Origin: Typha latifolia
Taxonomy: Eukaryota > Streptophyta > Magnoliopsida > Poales > Typhaceae
Direction: 5' to 3'
Assembly (NCBI GenBank): GCA_019914945.1
Contig: CM034105.1
Location: 1,302,001 to 1,366,000, forward strand
DNA length: 64,000 nt
The translations under genes and the position numbers were made by a program. The notes beneath the pieces were generated by a model. It did no database searches. It saw nothing but the letters and a program-made list of their open reading frames with translations, and had not been told where the DNA came from. Below, piece after piece: positions 12,190 to 25,058 of the stretch (its first letter is position 1; every line of letters starts with the position of its first letter).

Positions 12190-13171
12190 CTCCCTTCCTT
12201 CCATCGGTATTCACTTAGACTCTACCGATTATCTCATGTGGAAGACTCGGTTCAAACCATTCCTCCGCACCTACCAGCTACTTGACATTGTCGAGGGTCG
12301 TGCTCCTGCTCCTCTACCTACGATTTCGCCCTCTGCTTAGGATGGTGCTGACTCTACCATCCCCTCAAATCCCGCCTATGAATCATGGCTCATCCGTGAT
12401 CAGCTTACACTTGGCTGGATCTTAAGTTCTGTTGATGATGCTATTGTTCCACAATTGATTGGTGTAGATTCATCACATGAGGCTTGGCAAACCCTTGAAC
12501 GTCATTACTCTCAACAGAATCAAGCACATGTTATGCAACTTCGCACCCAACTACATCACTTCCAAAAGGGCTCTCTTACAATGGCAGAGTATCTTAACAA
12601 AGCGAAGATGATTGTGGATAGTCTTGCTGCAATTGGTCGCCCCCTATCAGATGATAAAGTTACATCTAGTCTTCTACTTGGGCTTGGTCATGACTACTTG
12701 CAGTTCAAAACGGCTCTTAACACCATCGGAGTTGACCATACTCTTGAATCTCTTCATGGAATTCTTCTCACACAAGAGGCCTCTCTACTCCTTGATCAAA
12801 CTTCTCTTACTGAGGTACCGACCACTTTTCCTATGGCCAACATAGTGCAACGCACCTCCAAGCCATGCAAGCTCGTCGTCTTAGATTCTACATCATCTCC
12901 ACCAACTTATCTTGGAGGGAAGGGTTGTGGCAAAGGACAACATGACCTCAAATGCAAAGTCAGCTTTCGTCATGGCCACTTAGCCTTGACATGCCACAAT
13001 CGCTTTAATCCAAACTATCAATATAGTGCTCCACAGCAAAGTCCCATGCCACAAGCTAATGTTGCTCTACTCCCTAGTCCCAACACACATGTTGGTGATT
13101 CCATGTGGCATCCGGACTCTGGCGCAACTCACTGTATTACATCTGACCTTGTCAATCTCTCTAGTCAGTGA
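12190..13171 (+). pseudogene. copia gag and start of protease, disabled
   Basis: The frame beginning near 12190 reads as copia gag with a DSTDYLMWKTRFKPFLRTYQ-type start and is broken by a TAG near 12338. It reopens and, from 12455, runs 238 codons through the AWQTLERHYSQQNQAHVMQL and SLTMAEYLNKAK core. A zinc-knuckle region follows (KCKVSFRHGHLALTCHNRF), in which the second Cys of the usual CCHC appears to be replaced by Ser. The protease active-site motif WHPDSGATHC then appears before a stop at 13171. This would be the capsid-forming part of the element. Confidence 0.85.
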
Positions 13172-13329
13172 GGTTATGAAGGACCAGATCAAGTCAAAAT
13201 CGGTGATGGCTCAGGTTTAATGATTTCCCATCTTGGCTCTTCTTTTATTTCCAATAATCATTTGTTCCGCCTTAATAAGGTTCTACGTGTTCCTTCTATA
13301 TCTCGTAATCTTCTCCTTGTTTCTCAATT

Positions 13330-16300
13330 TATCCAAGATAATAATTGTTATTTGAGTTTCATCCCAACTTTTGTGTTGTAAAGAATCGGTCCACAGGCAA
13401 AATACTTCTTAAAGATCCTTTGCAAAATGGGTTAAATTGTCTTCTACCTTCCAGTTCACGCTTGTCCCTAGTCGCTCTCCTTGCTGCCTCAGCATACTCC
13501 CCATCTCTTTCTATATGGCATCATCGTCTTGGTCATGTTGCTATGGATACTACTCATCGTCTTCTTCGTCAAGAGCCTTTATCATTTTCTAAAAGTAATG
13601 ATGTTTTTTGTTCTTCATGTGTTATGAGTAAATGTCACCAATTACCTTTCCTTAATAATATTTTGCGTGCTTCTAACCCATTGAAACTAGTTCACACAGA
13701 TTTCTTGGATGATTATTCAAGAATGGTTATCGCTATTATATTCATTTCTTGGATGATTATTCAAAACTCTCATGAATTTACCCTATCAAAGTTCGTTCTA
13801 AGTATGTGAGATTTTTCAAAAATTTCATGTTCATGTTGAAAACATTTTGCATATCAAAATCAAGTTTCTACAAACTGATGGTGCTCATGAATTTTTATCC
13901 AATCCATTCTTTTGACACATGGTATTGATCATCGCATTTCTTGTCCTCATACACCCCAACAAAACAGGGCTGCAGAATGAAAACATCGTCATATTGTGGA
14001 GTCGGGACTTGCTCTATTACCTAAATCTGGTGTTCCATCCTATGGTGATGACCAACGTAAAGATCGAGTAGAAAGCCCGATTATACTTTTCTTCCTGCCT
14101 TTGAGTGTCTTTATTTTTCCTATCTTCGACCTTACACTCATCATAAGCTGGAGCCCCATTCCACACCTTGTGTTTTTTTTAGGGTATACCAACTGGGTAC
14201 GTTGGCTATCGTAGTCTTGATATCTAACTTGATCGCATCTATATTTCTCTTCATGCTTTCTTCGATGTGAATGTGTTTCCTCTTCAGTCATCTACACCCA
14301 CTTCTTCATCGTCTCCTCCCCCTATTCCTCTTTCATCAATACCCATGGCTGGAAACATTTTGCCTCACCCATCGATTTTTTCAACTAGTGTCTGCTGGCT
14401 TGCAGGTAACTTTGGGGTTTCTGACACGTCGACCACTAATGAGTCCTTGCGAACTCAGTTACTACAACCCACTGTCCCTTTGACGGAGCACTCTTCTAAA
14501 TCGACTATTCCACCTGCGCCACCATCACTAAAGGTATACAGTCGACAACCACGTGGAAACATTGTTCGTGTTTGTTTGACTACCACCAACATTCCAATCC
14601 AAGAACAAACCCTCCCTAGCAATGTCAACACTACCTTGCACATCAACTCCTAGCAAAATACTACTATTGTTTCGTCAGCTCTTGATGTTGACACCACTCA
14701 TGTTCATGAGCCATGTGTCCATTCTCTCACTCCAGCTATGGTGCCTCGGTCTTCTCATTTTATGGTAAGAAGACTTAAAGATGGCATTGTCAAGTCCAAT
14801 CCTCGTTACACAAGCAAGCATCCTCTTGCTTATATGATTTCTGGTGCTATAGTTGAACCCACTTGCTTTTCTCAAGCATCCGCAGATCCCAAATGGCGCC
14901 AAGCTATGAGTGAAGAACACAAAGCATTAATCAATAATGGCACTTGTACCCTTGAGCCACCCCCGATTGGACGCAATACTATTGGATGCAAATCGATTTT
15001 CAAAATAAAGCACTAGTAATGATGGTTTTATAGATCGTTACAAGGCACAACTTGTTGCCAAAGGCTTCAATCAACGAGAAGGAGTCGAGTACACTAACAC
15101 TTTCAGCCTGGTTATCAAGCAAATTACCATTCGCACTGTTCTCATGTTGGCCCATTCATCAACTTGATGTCAAAAACACATTTTTACATGGTCATTTGGA
15201 TGAGGTTATCTATATGAAAGAACCCCCAAGCTTTGTTGATCCAGCGCATCCTGATGCCGTCTGTCGCCTTCACGGATATTTATACGGTCTTAAACAAGCC
15301 CTCCTGTGCTTGGTTTCAGCATCTCAACTCTTATCTGTGTACTTTGGGTTTTATTACTTCTAAGGCTGACACATCCCTCTTTATCATGCATAAGTCTACT
15401 TATACTATTTTTTTGCTAGTATATATAGATGACATCATCTTGGCAGGCTCCTCTCAAACAAGTCTTGATGCACTTGTGCAGTCTTTGTCGAAAGAGTTTG
15501 CTATCAAGGATCTGGGACCTCTAAACTATTTACTTGGTATTGAGACCCATTGTACTTCTTCAACCCTGGTACTTACTCAATGCAAATATATTCATGACCT
15601 ATTAAAGCGGAGCAATACGTCCATGGCCAAGCTTGTCTGTACTCCGGTCTCTAGCGAATCCAAATCTTCTCAAGGCAATGTTGAGTGTTTGCAAGATGTC
15701 ACCATGTATCGTAGTATAGTTGGGGCTCTTCAATATCTTACTCTCACCCAACCAGATATTGCATTTGCTGTTAATCAAGTTTGCCAACAGCCCAACATAT
15801 GCATCAACCCACACAAATGCACTAGAGTGTTGTTAAATGCATCCTTCGTTATCTAAAGCACGCTAGCTCCCACAGGCTAGTTTTTTCGCGTGCTTCATTG
15901 ATCGTCTTCATGCTTATTCAGATGCTGATTGGGCGGGTGATCCAGTCATCTAGATGATCGACGTTCTGCGAGTGGCTTCAGCATTTCCTTAGGCTCCAAA
16001 CTTATCTCTTAGAGTTCTAAGAAACAACTCACAGTGTTTCGCTCCAATACATAATCTGAATACAAAGGGATGGCTAACACTACTTGTGATTTTTTTTTGA
16101 TTCAAAGTCTTCTTGGAATATTAGGTGCGAGTTTTACAAACCCACCTATTTTGTGGTGTGACAATCTCTTCGCTATTTATCTTACAGCCAATCATGTCTT
16201 TCATGCTCGTACAAAGCATATTGAGATTGATTATCACTTCATTCGTGAGCACGTGGCTAGCAAGCAACTCTTTGTTCGGTTCATTTCCACTATTGACCAG

Positions 16301-16398
16301 GTTGCTGATATCTTCACCAAGGGTCTATCATCTAAACAGTTTCAAGCATTGCTATCCAAGCTCATGGTTAGGAAGTTTCCCATTCATTTACGGGGTGG
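13330..16398 (+). pseudogene. copia pol (integrase, RT, RNase H), multiple frameshifts and stops
   Basis: Fragments in shifting frames: gag-pre-integrase (SIWHHRLGHVAMDTTHRLL) near 13510; integrase with a 20-bp direct duplication TTTCTTGGATGATTATTCAA (13701-13720 and 13745-13764); RT with [16 protein letters not shown] near 15160 and the catalytic YIDDIILAGSS near 15420; and RNase H and tail (KHIEIDYHFIREHV) near 16220. A stop near 15016 and frame changes near 13810, 15060 and 15320 split the protein. The last bases, TTTACGGGGTGG, are the probable polypurine tract before the 3' LTR. Confidence 0.9.
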
Positions 16399-16606
16399 TG
16401 ACAGCTAGAATGATTCTGTTACGAATTCTACGTAAATCTCACCTAACAAATTATATCCAATTATTCTATATTTGCTATCCAATCCCATGATTTAAGGGAT
16501 TTGCTGCAACTCATTGCAACTGCATTGTGTTAATATATACATGTGATAGCTCGGCTCTCTATTCAACTTTGATAGAGAGGAGAAAATCATTCCGTGTGTT
16601 TATTCA
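16399..16606 (+). repeat. 3' LTR of copia element 2
   Basis: 208 bp, 13 differences from the 5' LTR by eye, TG...CA ends, followed directly by the second AAATC target copy. Confidence 0.95.
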
Positions 16607-18130
16607 AAATCTTTACAAGGTGAAAAATGGTGAGCATACCATCATGTCAGAAGCCAAATGAAGATTATGATTTCAAAGAGAAGTTTACTGCCAAAGATTA
16701 AAATTATTCCAAGTGACTCAAGCGAGACACTAATTCAGATTAACACAGAAATTCATTGTCAAAGATAAACAGATTACATTAATCAAAAGACTCCTATACT
16801 GTCAATAATGAATATTTTATGAGGAGGAATTTACGTCCATGAGAAAATGGCAAGAATACCAATTTGGATTTTATACATAATTTTAATGGAAAAGATACAG
16901 ATTATATTAACCGATATGACTCCTAAATAGTGTCAACAATGAAACCTTTATGAGGAAAATGGTGAGGGTACCATCATGCCGAATGCTATCGGCAGTGAAT
17001 TCTGATTTAGAAGAGAAGTTTATTATTCAAGGCACAAATAAATCAACCAAGAAACACCTAATTCTATCAGCAGTGAAATCTTTGTGAAGTGGAATTCACC
17101 GTCCATGCTAGGACATCAAAAGGCAAACAGTACAGATTCAGATATCAAAGAGATGTTTGTGTTGAAAGCACGACTAAAATTAACCAACAGATCCCTAATA
17201 TTGTCAGCAGTGCATGATGCTAAGAGAAGTTTAATGTTGAAAAGCACGTCAGATTAACCAATAGATTCCTAATACTGTCAACAGTGAATCTTTAAGAGGT
17301 AGAATCAAGTCCATGATGCTATGGCAAGGATACAAAGAAGCAAGGATACAGATTTTGATTTAATAGAGAAGTTCTATGTCTAAGGCACAGATGCAAATTA
17401 ACCAAGAACTCCAAATTTGCCAACAGCAAAATCTATATAAGGGGGAATCCAAGTCATGTAAGGTGGAAAATTGTGAGGATCGCAATATGCTAAAAGGCAA
17501 ATCAAGATTCTGATTTTGAAGAGAAGTTTACTGTCTAAGGCACAGATTAAATTAACCAAAAGACTCTTATGGGGACAATGCAAGGCAGTATTTGAGTCCA
17601 TGATTGGCAAGGATACCAACAACCAAGAACACAGACTCTGATATCAAAGAAAAGTATAATGTTGAAAAAACAACTCAGATTAACCAACAGAATCATAATA
17701 TTGTAAACAGTGAATCTTTATGAGGTGGATTCAAATGATGCTAAGAGAAGTATAATGTTGAAAAGCACAAGTCAGATTAACCAACAGAATCCTACTGTCT
17801 ACAGTAAATCTTTATGGGGTGGATTCAAGTCCGTGATGCCAAGAGAAGTTTAATCTTGAAAAGCACAAGTCAGATTAACCAACAGAGTCTCTTACTGTCG
17901 ATAATGTTTCTTTATGAGGTGGATTCAAGTCCACGATGCTACGGTAAAGAAACCAAGAAACAAGTCAGATTTCCTGAGAATTTTAATATCGCAGGCACGG
18001 ATTAAATTACAGACTCCTAAGCGGCCGACAATGAAATCTTTTAACGTGGAATCCAAGTCAATGATTTGAATGAGAGGATATCTAGAAAGAATACATGATG
18101 AAGACGCAGATTAAATAAATTAACAGTCAC
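16607..18130. repeat. Degenerate minisatellite, right part (about 12 units)
   Basis: A unit with core GTCAACAGTGAATCTTTATG, then AGGTGGATTCAAGTCCATGA, then an AGAGAAGTTTAATGTTGAAA-type segment and an ATTAACCAACAGA..CCTA segment recurs with period about 80-160 bp. Core copies begin near 16607, 16803, 16931, 17071, 17200, 17276, 17418, 17577, 17703, 17797, 17897 and 18022. With the two left of the copia element this gives about 14 copies. Units differ by many substitutions and by missing sub-blocks, so the array is old. No frame stays open across units in either strand. Confidence 0.85.
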
Positions 18131-18474
18131 CTAATAGCTCCGCATCATAGCGCCACACTATTTCGTCGAGAAATTGTGCACCAACAACAACAATACAATA
18201 AATTTCACTATATCACGAGCCAATGCGTAACAATACAATAAATTTCTACATAAAATATCACATACCATACCTTCAAAAAGAAGGCATACTTTGTATTCAG
18301 CCCCCAATCCAATCCATCAACAAGAATAGTTAACAAGAGAAGATTAACAATAATAGCAAAACAAGGATCTTAAATCGCAGTAGCAATAGGGTACACCGAG
18401 TCCAAAAGGAGGTTCAAGAAAGGAGACCAAAAATAGAAACGACTGAACCATATGGAGGAGTTTGGCGTACATAC

Positions 18475-19008
18475 CTTTTCGGAAGCGCAGATCTCAAGAC
18501 GCACTTTCTTCTTTTGTACCAACTTCTTCCTGCGCATCCCTCTCCTCTCATCGTCTTTGACCGGTTTCCTTCTTTCTTGACGGCATCCTGTTATCAGATG
18601 TCGTTCTTGATGTACCCCATCTCCTTCATGCTGATCCGGCTCCTCTTCTTGATGTATTGCATCTCCTAGATCACCACCGTTCATCTCGTCTTGAATGGTC
18701 TCGATCGGCGGAGCCACCGCGAAGAGCTCCAAGATCGAACGCTTCTTCGGCGCCCTTTGCTTATTTCTTGGAGGAGATCCAACCGCCTCGTCCGTCGGAA
18801 GGGTTTCGGCCATCACATCATCACCGAAGACTGCGTTCTTGATCGAAACCCTAGCCTCGGCTTCTACGTGGAGCGATCTCGGGTCCTGGAGCTCGTTGGA
18901 CCACCATCGGAACCTTCGCACCGAGATCGGAGGGAGCAATAGGCCGTTCTCCTCTCCGTTCCCTCCTCCATCGAAGGGCCAACACTTTACGAAGTCTGAG
19001 CCTCTCAT
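18475..19008 (-). CDS. First exon of an unrecognised plant gene (possibly truncated)
   Basis: A minus-strand frame opens at ATG 19008 and stays coding-like to residue 178, where GAAAAG|GTATGTAC makes a strong splice donor (intron begins at 18474). The protein starts MRGSDFVKCWPFDGGG, has a LPPISVRRFRWW stretch, a conserved-looking APKKRSILELFAVAPP segment near residues 84-99, an acidic middle, and a Lys/Arg-rich end (RRGMRRKKLVQKKK) that could be a nuclear localisation signal. I do not recognise the family with confidence. KCWPF...FRWW is reminiscent of plant-specific nuclear regulators such as EMF1-type proteins, but that is only an impression. Downstream exons should lie below 18474, where only repeats and the copia element are found, so the gene may be broken or have a very large intron. 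Confidence 0.6.
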
Positions 19009-19225
19009 CTTAGCCGTATACGCTCTTCAAAAGGATCGAGTCCAAAAGAGGAAAAACAAAGAAATTGAAAGAGAACGAGATCAGATCCAGGAGGAGGGAT
19101 CAAGAAAAGAAGGCAAAACTCCAAAACGATCAAAGGAAACTAACCTAATAGAGAAGCCTTTAGAATCAACAGCCATGGCTTCTTCTCTTTTCTTGGAGAC
19201 GGGGAAGAGAAATAGGAAGAGTTCT

Positions 19226-19259
<34 letters not shown>
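19226..19259. repeat. (GA)n microsatellite in the leader of the 19 kb gene
   Basis: About 17 GA units roughly 220 bp upstream of the ATG at 19008. Read on the gene strand it is a CT tract in the probable 5' UTR. Confidence 0.9.
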
Positions 19260-19261
<2 letters not shown>

Positions 19262-20155
19262 CAGAGAACGGTCTGGTGGTGGTGGAGACCAGGCAATAAA
19301 AGAAATAAATAAAGTAAGAAGAGAGAAGAGGCCGCAACCGACTTCTCTTTTCCCTATCCATCTTCCCGCTCCCCCCCACCTCGGTATTGATCCCCACTTC
19401 CTGCCGTCCCATTTACGACCGAAAGCGACGTGTGATGCCGAGCGAAATATATTATACTATTACGGGAGGTTCCTTAATGACGTGGCGCTACAGAAGCCGT
19501 TTGTCTGCCTGATGACCATCATGATGATGGGCATGACTACGGTGTGGTGGGTGCACATGGAGCCCCCACTCATTTTTGGCTTTTTTTTTTACTCTTTTGT
19601 CCCTCGAAAGTGACAGCATCAGTACTCCCGTAGGCGCGGACAGTGGGACCCGCACTCTCAGTGATATACCGGTCCCGTCGGTAAAGACGGGGATCCGAAT
19701 GAAGCGAGGAAACGCAGCACAGGGCTTCACACGGGTCTGATCACAGCGGACGGCTCAGAATGAACAGAGGAGAAGTATATAATACACAGGAAATATGTGC
19801 GTAGAACCTCAGAGTTTAAGCAATTCGCATCCTCACATTTGCAAACCGCACCTTCCTTTTTCAGTGAAATTAGCAAAAATTACTCTCAACTATTCCCGAC
19901 TTTTCAACAGATTTATCATATATATAGGGAGGGGGATCAATTATTTACTATACATGGTTTGAACAGTAAAATCTGTAAACTATTGGGTCTTCTGTGCAAA
20001 TTTTTGGATTGCAGGTATCAGCTATGAAGAGACCGACACGTTATTAAAAGCTATCTGAGTACAAGTCAGGTTATTTTTTTCACCTTTTACTTGGACGAGA
20101 TTGATGCGGATTAAGGAGACGGTGTTTGGTGTCTGGGTCTGACCGAGAATAATAA

Positions 20156-20337
20156 ATGGGAAACCCGAGGTGGGTGGAGAAAGATCTCACAGGTACGGAT
20201 GGATGGTGGTTCGGCTGTAGAGGGGTGAACTGGCACCACGGGATCAAGTGGGCAAATGACTGTACGGAGACAGCAAACTGCAAGGAATACTGCAATAAAT
20301 ATATTAAAAACATTCATTGCAAAGCAACAGGTAATTT
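20156..20337 (+). other. Cys-rich coding-like fragment, defensin-like spacing (tentative)
   Basis: A short plus-strand frame has cysteines spaced C-x14-C-x5-C-x3-C-x8-C (first Cys codon 20216-20218, last 20318-20320), in CTETANCKEYCNKYIKNIHC. This resembles the middle of plant defensin-like peptides, where C-x5-C-x3-C is typical. The terminal C-x-C part is absent, no signal-peptide exon is evident upstream, and the frame ends in poly-T sequence. It may be a pseudogene fragment or chance. Confidence 0.25.
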
Positions 20338-23300
20338 GAGTTTTTTTTTTTTTTTTTTTTGTATTTATGAACAGCTATTGTCCGTCCAATTTTTATATAT
20401 TTACTAATAAAGTCTAATTAACATTTCGTTGATGAGAAGACTACTCTAATAAACTATTATTTCAATCTCCGATATTATGTTCTCTCTTCATCTATCCACT
20501 ATAAAAAGTTACTTAGTCATTTGACATAAATATATCTTATAAACTAACTATTATTTTATATCACATTAAATATAATAATAGCACTACTAAATTGGTTTAT
20601 ACAAAAACATCTCATTTTTCTAAGCTTATTTAAATTATTTTATTCAAGGTTAAAAATTAAGGTGTATGTCTAACAATTTCTTTTTTGCTTACGTGCCTCT
20701 AAAACTCAATATTTTTTAATACATGATTTTTGTATGTATATCTTTTAAACCTAAGTAGCATTTCGTTTGTGCATAAATAGCACTTATATATGAATTATAT
20801 CTTTTATAAATATATTTTACAACTAAAAATTTATTTAGTTATATTTTATCAAATTTTACATAAAATAAGTCACCTGATAAGTTACGCATAAAAATTTTAT
20901 CACAAATAAATTGTATTATATTTTATAATAATAAATGTGGGTGCATAAAGTTTAATTTAAAAAAAAAATTATATACGGATCAATTTAAATAAGCTAAATA
21001 AATATAAGAATAAAAATAAGAATATTTTTATTCTAGTTTTTTAATAAATATCTTATTAGTAAAAGAGTTTTTTGTTTTTAGTAGGCTGTTGTACGAGAAC
21101 CGTGTACGTGGAGGAAGAAGATACGCATAACAGTGACAATGGTGATTGATTCGCTTTTTGTTTGTTATCGTTATAACTACGTTGCTGGGAATAGTTATAG
21201 CAATGAAAGGTAAATGCCATCTAGACCCACAAGCTTGCCCATGATGCTCTTTTCTCTCTCTCTCTCTCACTCTCTCCCCCATTCAATGCTATGTACTGCC
21301 ACTGTTGAGATGCTGCCATAATGCCATAGTTGTGAAATGATTGTTTGTAGACATAGCGTTACTGGAGGCAACGATAAAGATAGATGGGCACGATAAACCT
21401 CGAACAGCAATCAATATCACTGGGTCTGCCCCGGATTGAGGCCTGTTGATGTGCGATCGATGCAATTTAGACGGATTTGCAAAGAACATGAAAAGGATAA
21501 CTGGACGAAGTACACCAATTAAGATACAAGAAAAGGAGGAGAAAAGTACATGGATTATTTGGAGGTCTCAAATTGCATCATTTAAAAATCTAGAGGAATA
21601 ATAATAATAATAATAAGTCATACTATAAATTGTGCTCGTATAGTTTTATCTAAAATCAAACTAATTCTATTCATATAATTTATATTATTTTACCTGATAT
21701 TAAAATATAATTAAAAATTCATATTTACACGAATAATGTGATTATTAATATTGTACGAGTATTATAGTAATTTGTGCTTTCTCAATTTAGTTTGGATAAA
21801 AAAATAAACATAAAATCATTAAAGTAGATGTTTAAACAAAATTTATCCCTCAATTCACACAGTGGACATAGTGAATGCATACAGTGGAAAAATCTTTGTG
21901 ACAGGCTTTAAGATAGCAATGGTATTTAATCTTCTGAAATACTTGTCCTCTAAAATCATTTTTTCTGGGACCATCTTGGACATACTAGTTTTAATGTCTT
22001 ATTATAGCACAATTAGAGCGCTTCACTTGGTGTAAAAAAATTATAGTTCGGACAAAAAGAAAATAAAACTTACATTATATGTTATTGCAAGACCAAATGT
22101 ATTCTTAGCACCTCAATCTCAGAAAGGATCAGGCCAATATATCTTTTTAGTGTTTGCAACTAGCTAGAAAGAAAGATTCAAGGAAGAAATATTAAGGTGT
22201 TGCGCTTTGATCGTGTACTAATTTTTGTAAGTTACCAAACAATTTCCCTTTTGTTTTCCCCCCTTTTTTTGTAATAGAAGGACTCCATCGATGCCAATAC
22301 TATGTATGTATAACCATCAGGTAATAAAGGTTATCCATTACTGTGTCTACATAAAATAAAATTGCATATAGTATGTACAAGAAAAACTATAAATTCTCGG
22401 AACAAGTGTATCGGCCTTGTTACTTCATTCACATTTTTCCCCAGAAAAGCTAGAAGTACTGCACATAACATCAATTAGATAATATACATGAGCAAGAAAA
22501 AACTAGGAAATAATTAGCAAGGGAAACTGATATTTAAAATTGTTGGCTTCTCAACAACTTTATGCGTGAATTGGTTCATATGATCATATCATCAATGTTT
22601 TTAGATAAATGAGAACTTAATGGTGCCAATTAAATTGATGTAGTTAGGATTCGAATTCAAAAAACATTCATACGATGTGAAATCCTTTAACAATCTGAGA
22701 AATCTATCCTATTGGCATATGATCACATCATCATTACTTATTGTATAATATAATCTATTTAGACGATACCCAATTTAAATTTCCTTCTAGTAAAATTGGG
22801 AAGCTTTAGGTCTCATTTGGTTGGTGAATTTATAAATGGCAGTCAAACACAATTCTCTCTCTCTCTCTCTCTCTTTAATAATGTGTATAATTATAGTCTA
22901 AGTTATGTATATTTTTCTATTTGAGACGACATGAGTATACTAAAGTTATCACACACATTTTTCTTATAAAATATACATAAACCTCTTATTATCATTTAAA
23001 TATTATACACCAATCAAACAAGAGCCCGTGAATATAGTGTCAAACAGGTTTCAAGGAGTTTCTAAATTCAGCTTATCACATATGCCTGTAAGGACAGCGG
23101 TACGTAAGAAGGCAGTGGAAATCCTAATCATCAGTACGTATGAACATATATAGGCTTATAACGTAACTGAAGTAGTACGTAGGACATGGAGACATTTCGT
23201 GAAAAGCCCCCACTTATGTAATTAACATGATCCAATTATCCAGTAAAATCGCTTGAAGTCTATTTTATGCTAACTGAAAAAATAACTCAAGAAGTCCAAA

Positions 23301-23764
23301 ATCTCATGTTAATTATTAATGTTCTTTCATGAAAGTTTTATTCCCATTTATTAAAGAAAATTAGGTGAGGCCTGCATGATCATGGAAAGTATATCCTACA
23401 TCAAGATTTCGATTGCAGGTATAGTAAAATATATATCAACAAGTGCCAAATCCTATAGCCACGGAAACTTATTTTCATGAGCTAATACATTGATCCCCCA
23501 ACTTCTTTAGGTATACATGCAGCTATACAGATATGTTCATTTAATTTAATAAGCCTTATTATCCGTATCGGCAAAATCAAAAGAAAAAAACTCCATGAAG
23601 ATTTATATGTCTCAATTATATGTGTAAATAACTCTGGAAGTTTAAACAAGATCTAATCAGTTATTAACGTAACAGGTTAGGCTCTGCACAGAATTATAGG
23701 TGGCTACATGCATGCACCATGCACATTATTTATTGTGGATGAGCTGCAACTGTTCAGAGAAAAC

Positions 23765-23765
<1 letters not shown>

Positions 23766-23806
<41 letters not shown>
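23766..23806. repeat. (GA)n microsatellite
   Basis: Uninterrupted run of about 20 GA units in intergenic sequence. Confidence 0.95.
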
Positions 23807-23809
<3 letters not shown>

Positions 23810-24916
23810 TGCAGTCCGTATGTCTGGTCTTACGTTTATGTCCCCAAACAAACATCCTAATTAGTAGATCTAAGAAGGCAATCAACGAATAAAACAAATA
23901 GAGTGATCATCAAACTAATAGTTGTTAAATCGACAGTTCTATAACCAGGGAAAGAGATTAAAGCCCATAGTCAATCAAGCAGCTAGAACGATACAGAAAC
24001 TAAATATTAGAGAATTCCGGGGGCTTAGAGTCGCCTGGTTTGCTTGAACAATAAATGGCGAAGGGTTTTCCTGATAATCAAACAAAGTAATCTTGAAACA
24101 ACCTTTTATCTCTTGCCCTTTTCTTAAAATTAAGACCCATCTTTTTTCTTTTATCTTTGTAAACAACTTGTGTATAAGTTAATAGGAAGAGTTGTTACAG
24201 ACTCCCTTTCAAGCCTTTGTCTGGTTCAAAGATATTTAGTTTTGGACTTTCAAGCCTTAAAGCATGCATTTTTTAGTTCATTTCATACATTAAACTGCAT
24301 GATTGTAACCTTACTTTAGGAAAACTTTGTCAGTAATGTACAATTATAGTACTGATTAATAGTTGCAGTGCCCTTTGTTTACCATGGGCTTTCGATGGTT
24401 TTGTAGCACGCCCTATAATTTTGCCTCTGTTGGGGGTGGGATCGTTAGTTTCAATTTTCAAACTTCCAAGTTCCAACCCAGGGTACGTAAATTAATTATG
24501 GGATACTTTCGTAAAGCTTCTGTCAAGTATCCAAAAAAAAATTGTTGAATATTACGTAGATTTCCAGGTACTTTCAAAATAAATAAAAAAGAAACCCTCA
24601 GATACGTACGAGTATATATTTTTCCAGATAACTCGATCTTACTTTATCCATTTTAAAACCGATACAATATTTAAGATGTATCATTATATACGTACATACA
24701 TACAGACAAATTTTTACAAAGAATAATATGTCCTGCACGAATAGCTTATAGCAATCAGAGAAAGCGTCGTCTAAGTGAAATATGTATATTTAATATGATG
24801 GAAACACAACCTTACTTAAATTTGGTACTCCTAACTATGAATGTTATGCGAAAATTAAATGATACTCTAGAAGAATATTTAGTACATGTAGAAATCAATA
24901 TTCACATAATAAAAAC

Positions 24917-25058
24917 ATCTAATACACCTTCTAATAAATGCGAGAAATTGAATATCAATGTAAAGTGGAAAGTTGTGATCCCTCTTTATACAACAATCTA
25001 ATACAGCTTCTAATAAATGCGATAAACTGAATATCAATGTAAAGTGCAAAGTTGTGAT
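24917..25058. repeat. Diverged 63-bp direct repeat, 79-bp period
   Basis: ATCTAATACA.CTTCTAATAA followed by ATATCAATGTAAAGTG.AAAG occurs at about 24917-24979 and again at 24996-25058 with only a few mismatches. Noncoding. Confidence 0.85.

Larger units (their letters stand above)
11927..16606 (+). mobile_element. Complete Ty1/copia retrotransposon (4680 bp), decayed
   Basis: Two 208-bp LTRs (11927-12134 and 16399-16606) both start TGACAGC and end TTCA. They flank an internal region with a primer-binding site, gag, protease, integrase, RT and RNase H in copia order. The element is bounded by a perfect 5-bp target duplication AAATC (11922-11926 and 16607-16611). By eye the LTRs differ at 13 of 208 positions (about 6%), so the insertion is not recent. 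The internal frames carry several stops and frameshifts, so this copy cannot encode a full polyprotein. It sits inside a unit of the surrounding minisatellite. Confidence 0.97.

Noticed and set aside
18695..19228. 177-codon plus-strand open frame opposite the 19 kb exon
   Set aside because: Antisense shadow of the minus-strand exon, and the minus strand has the good ATG and splice donor.
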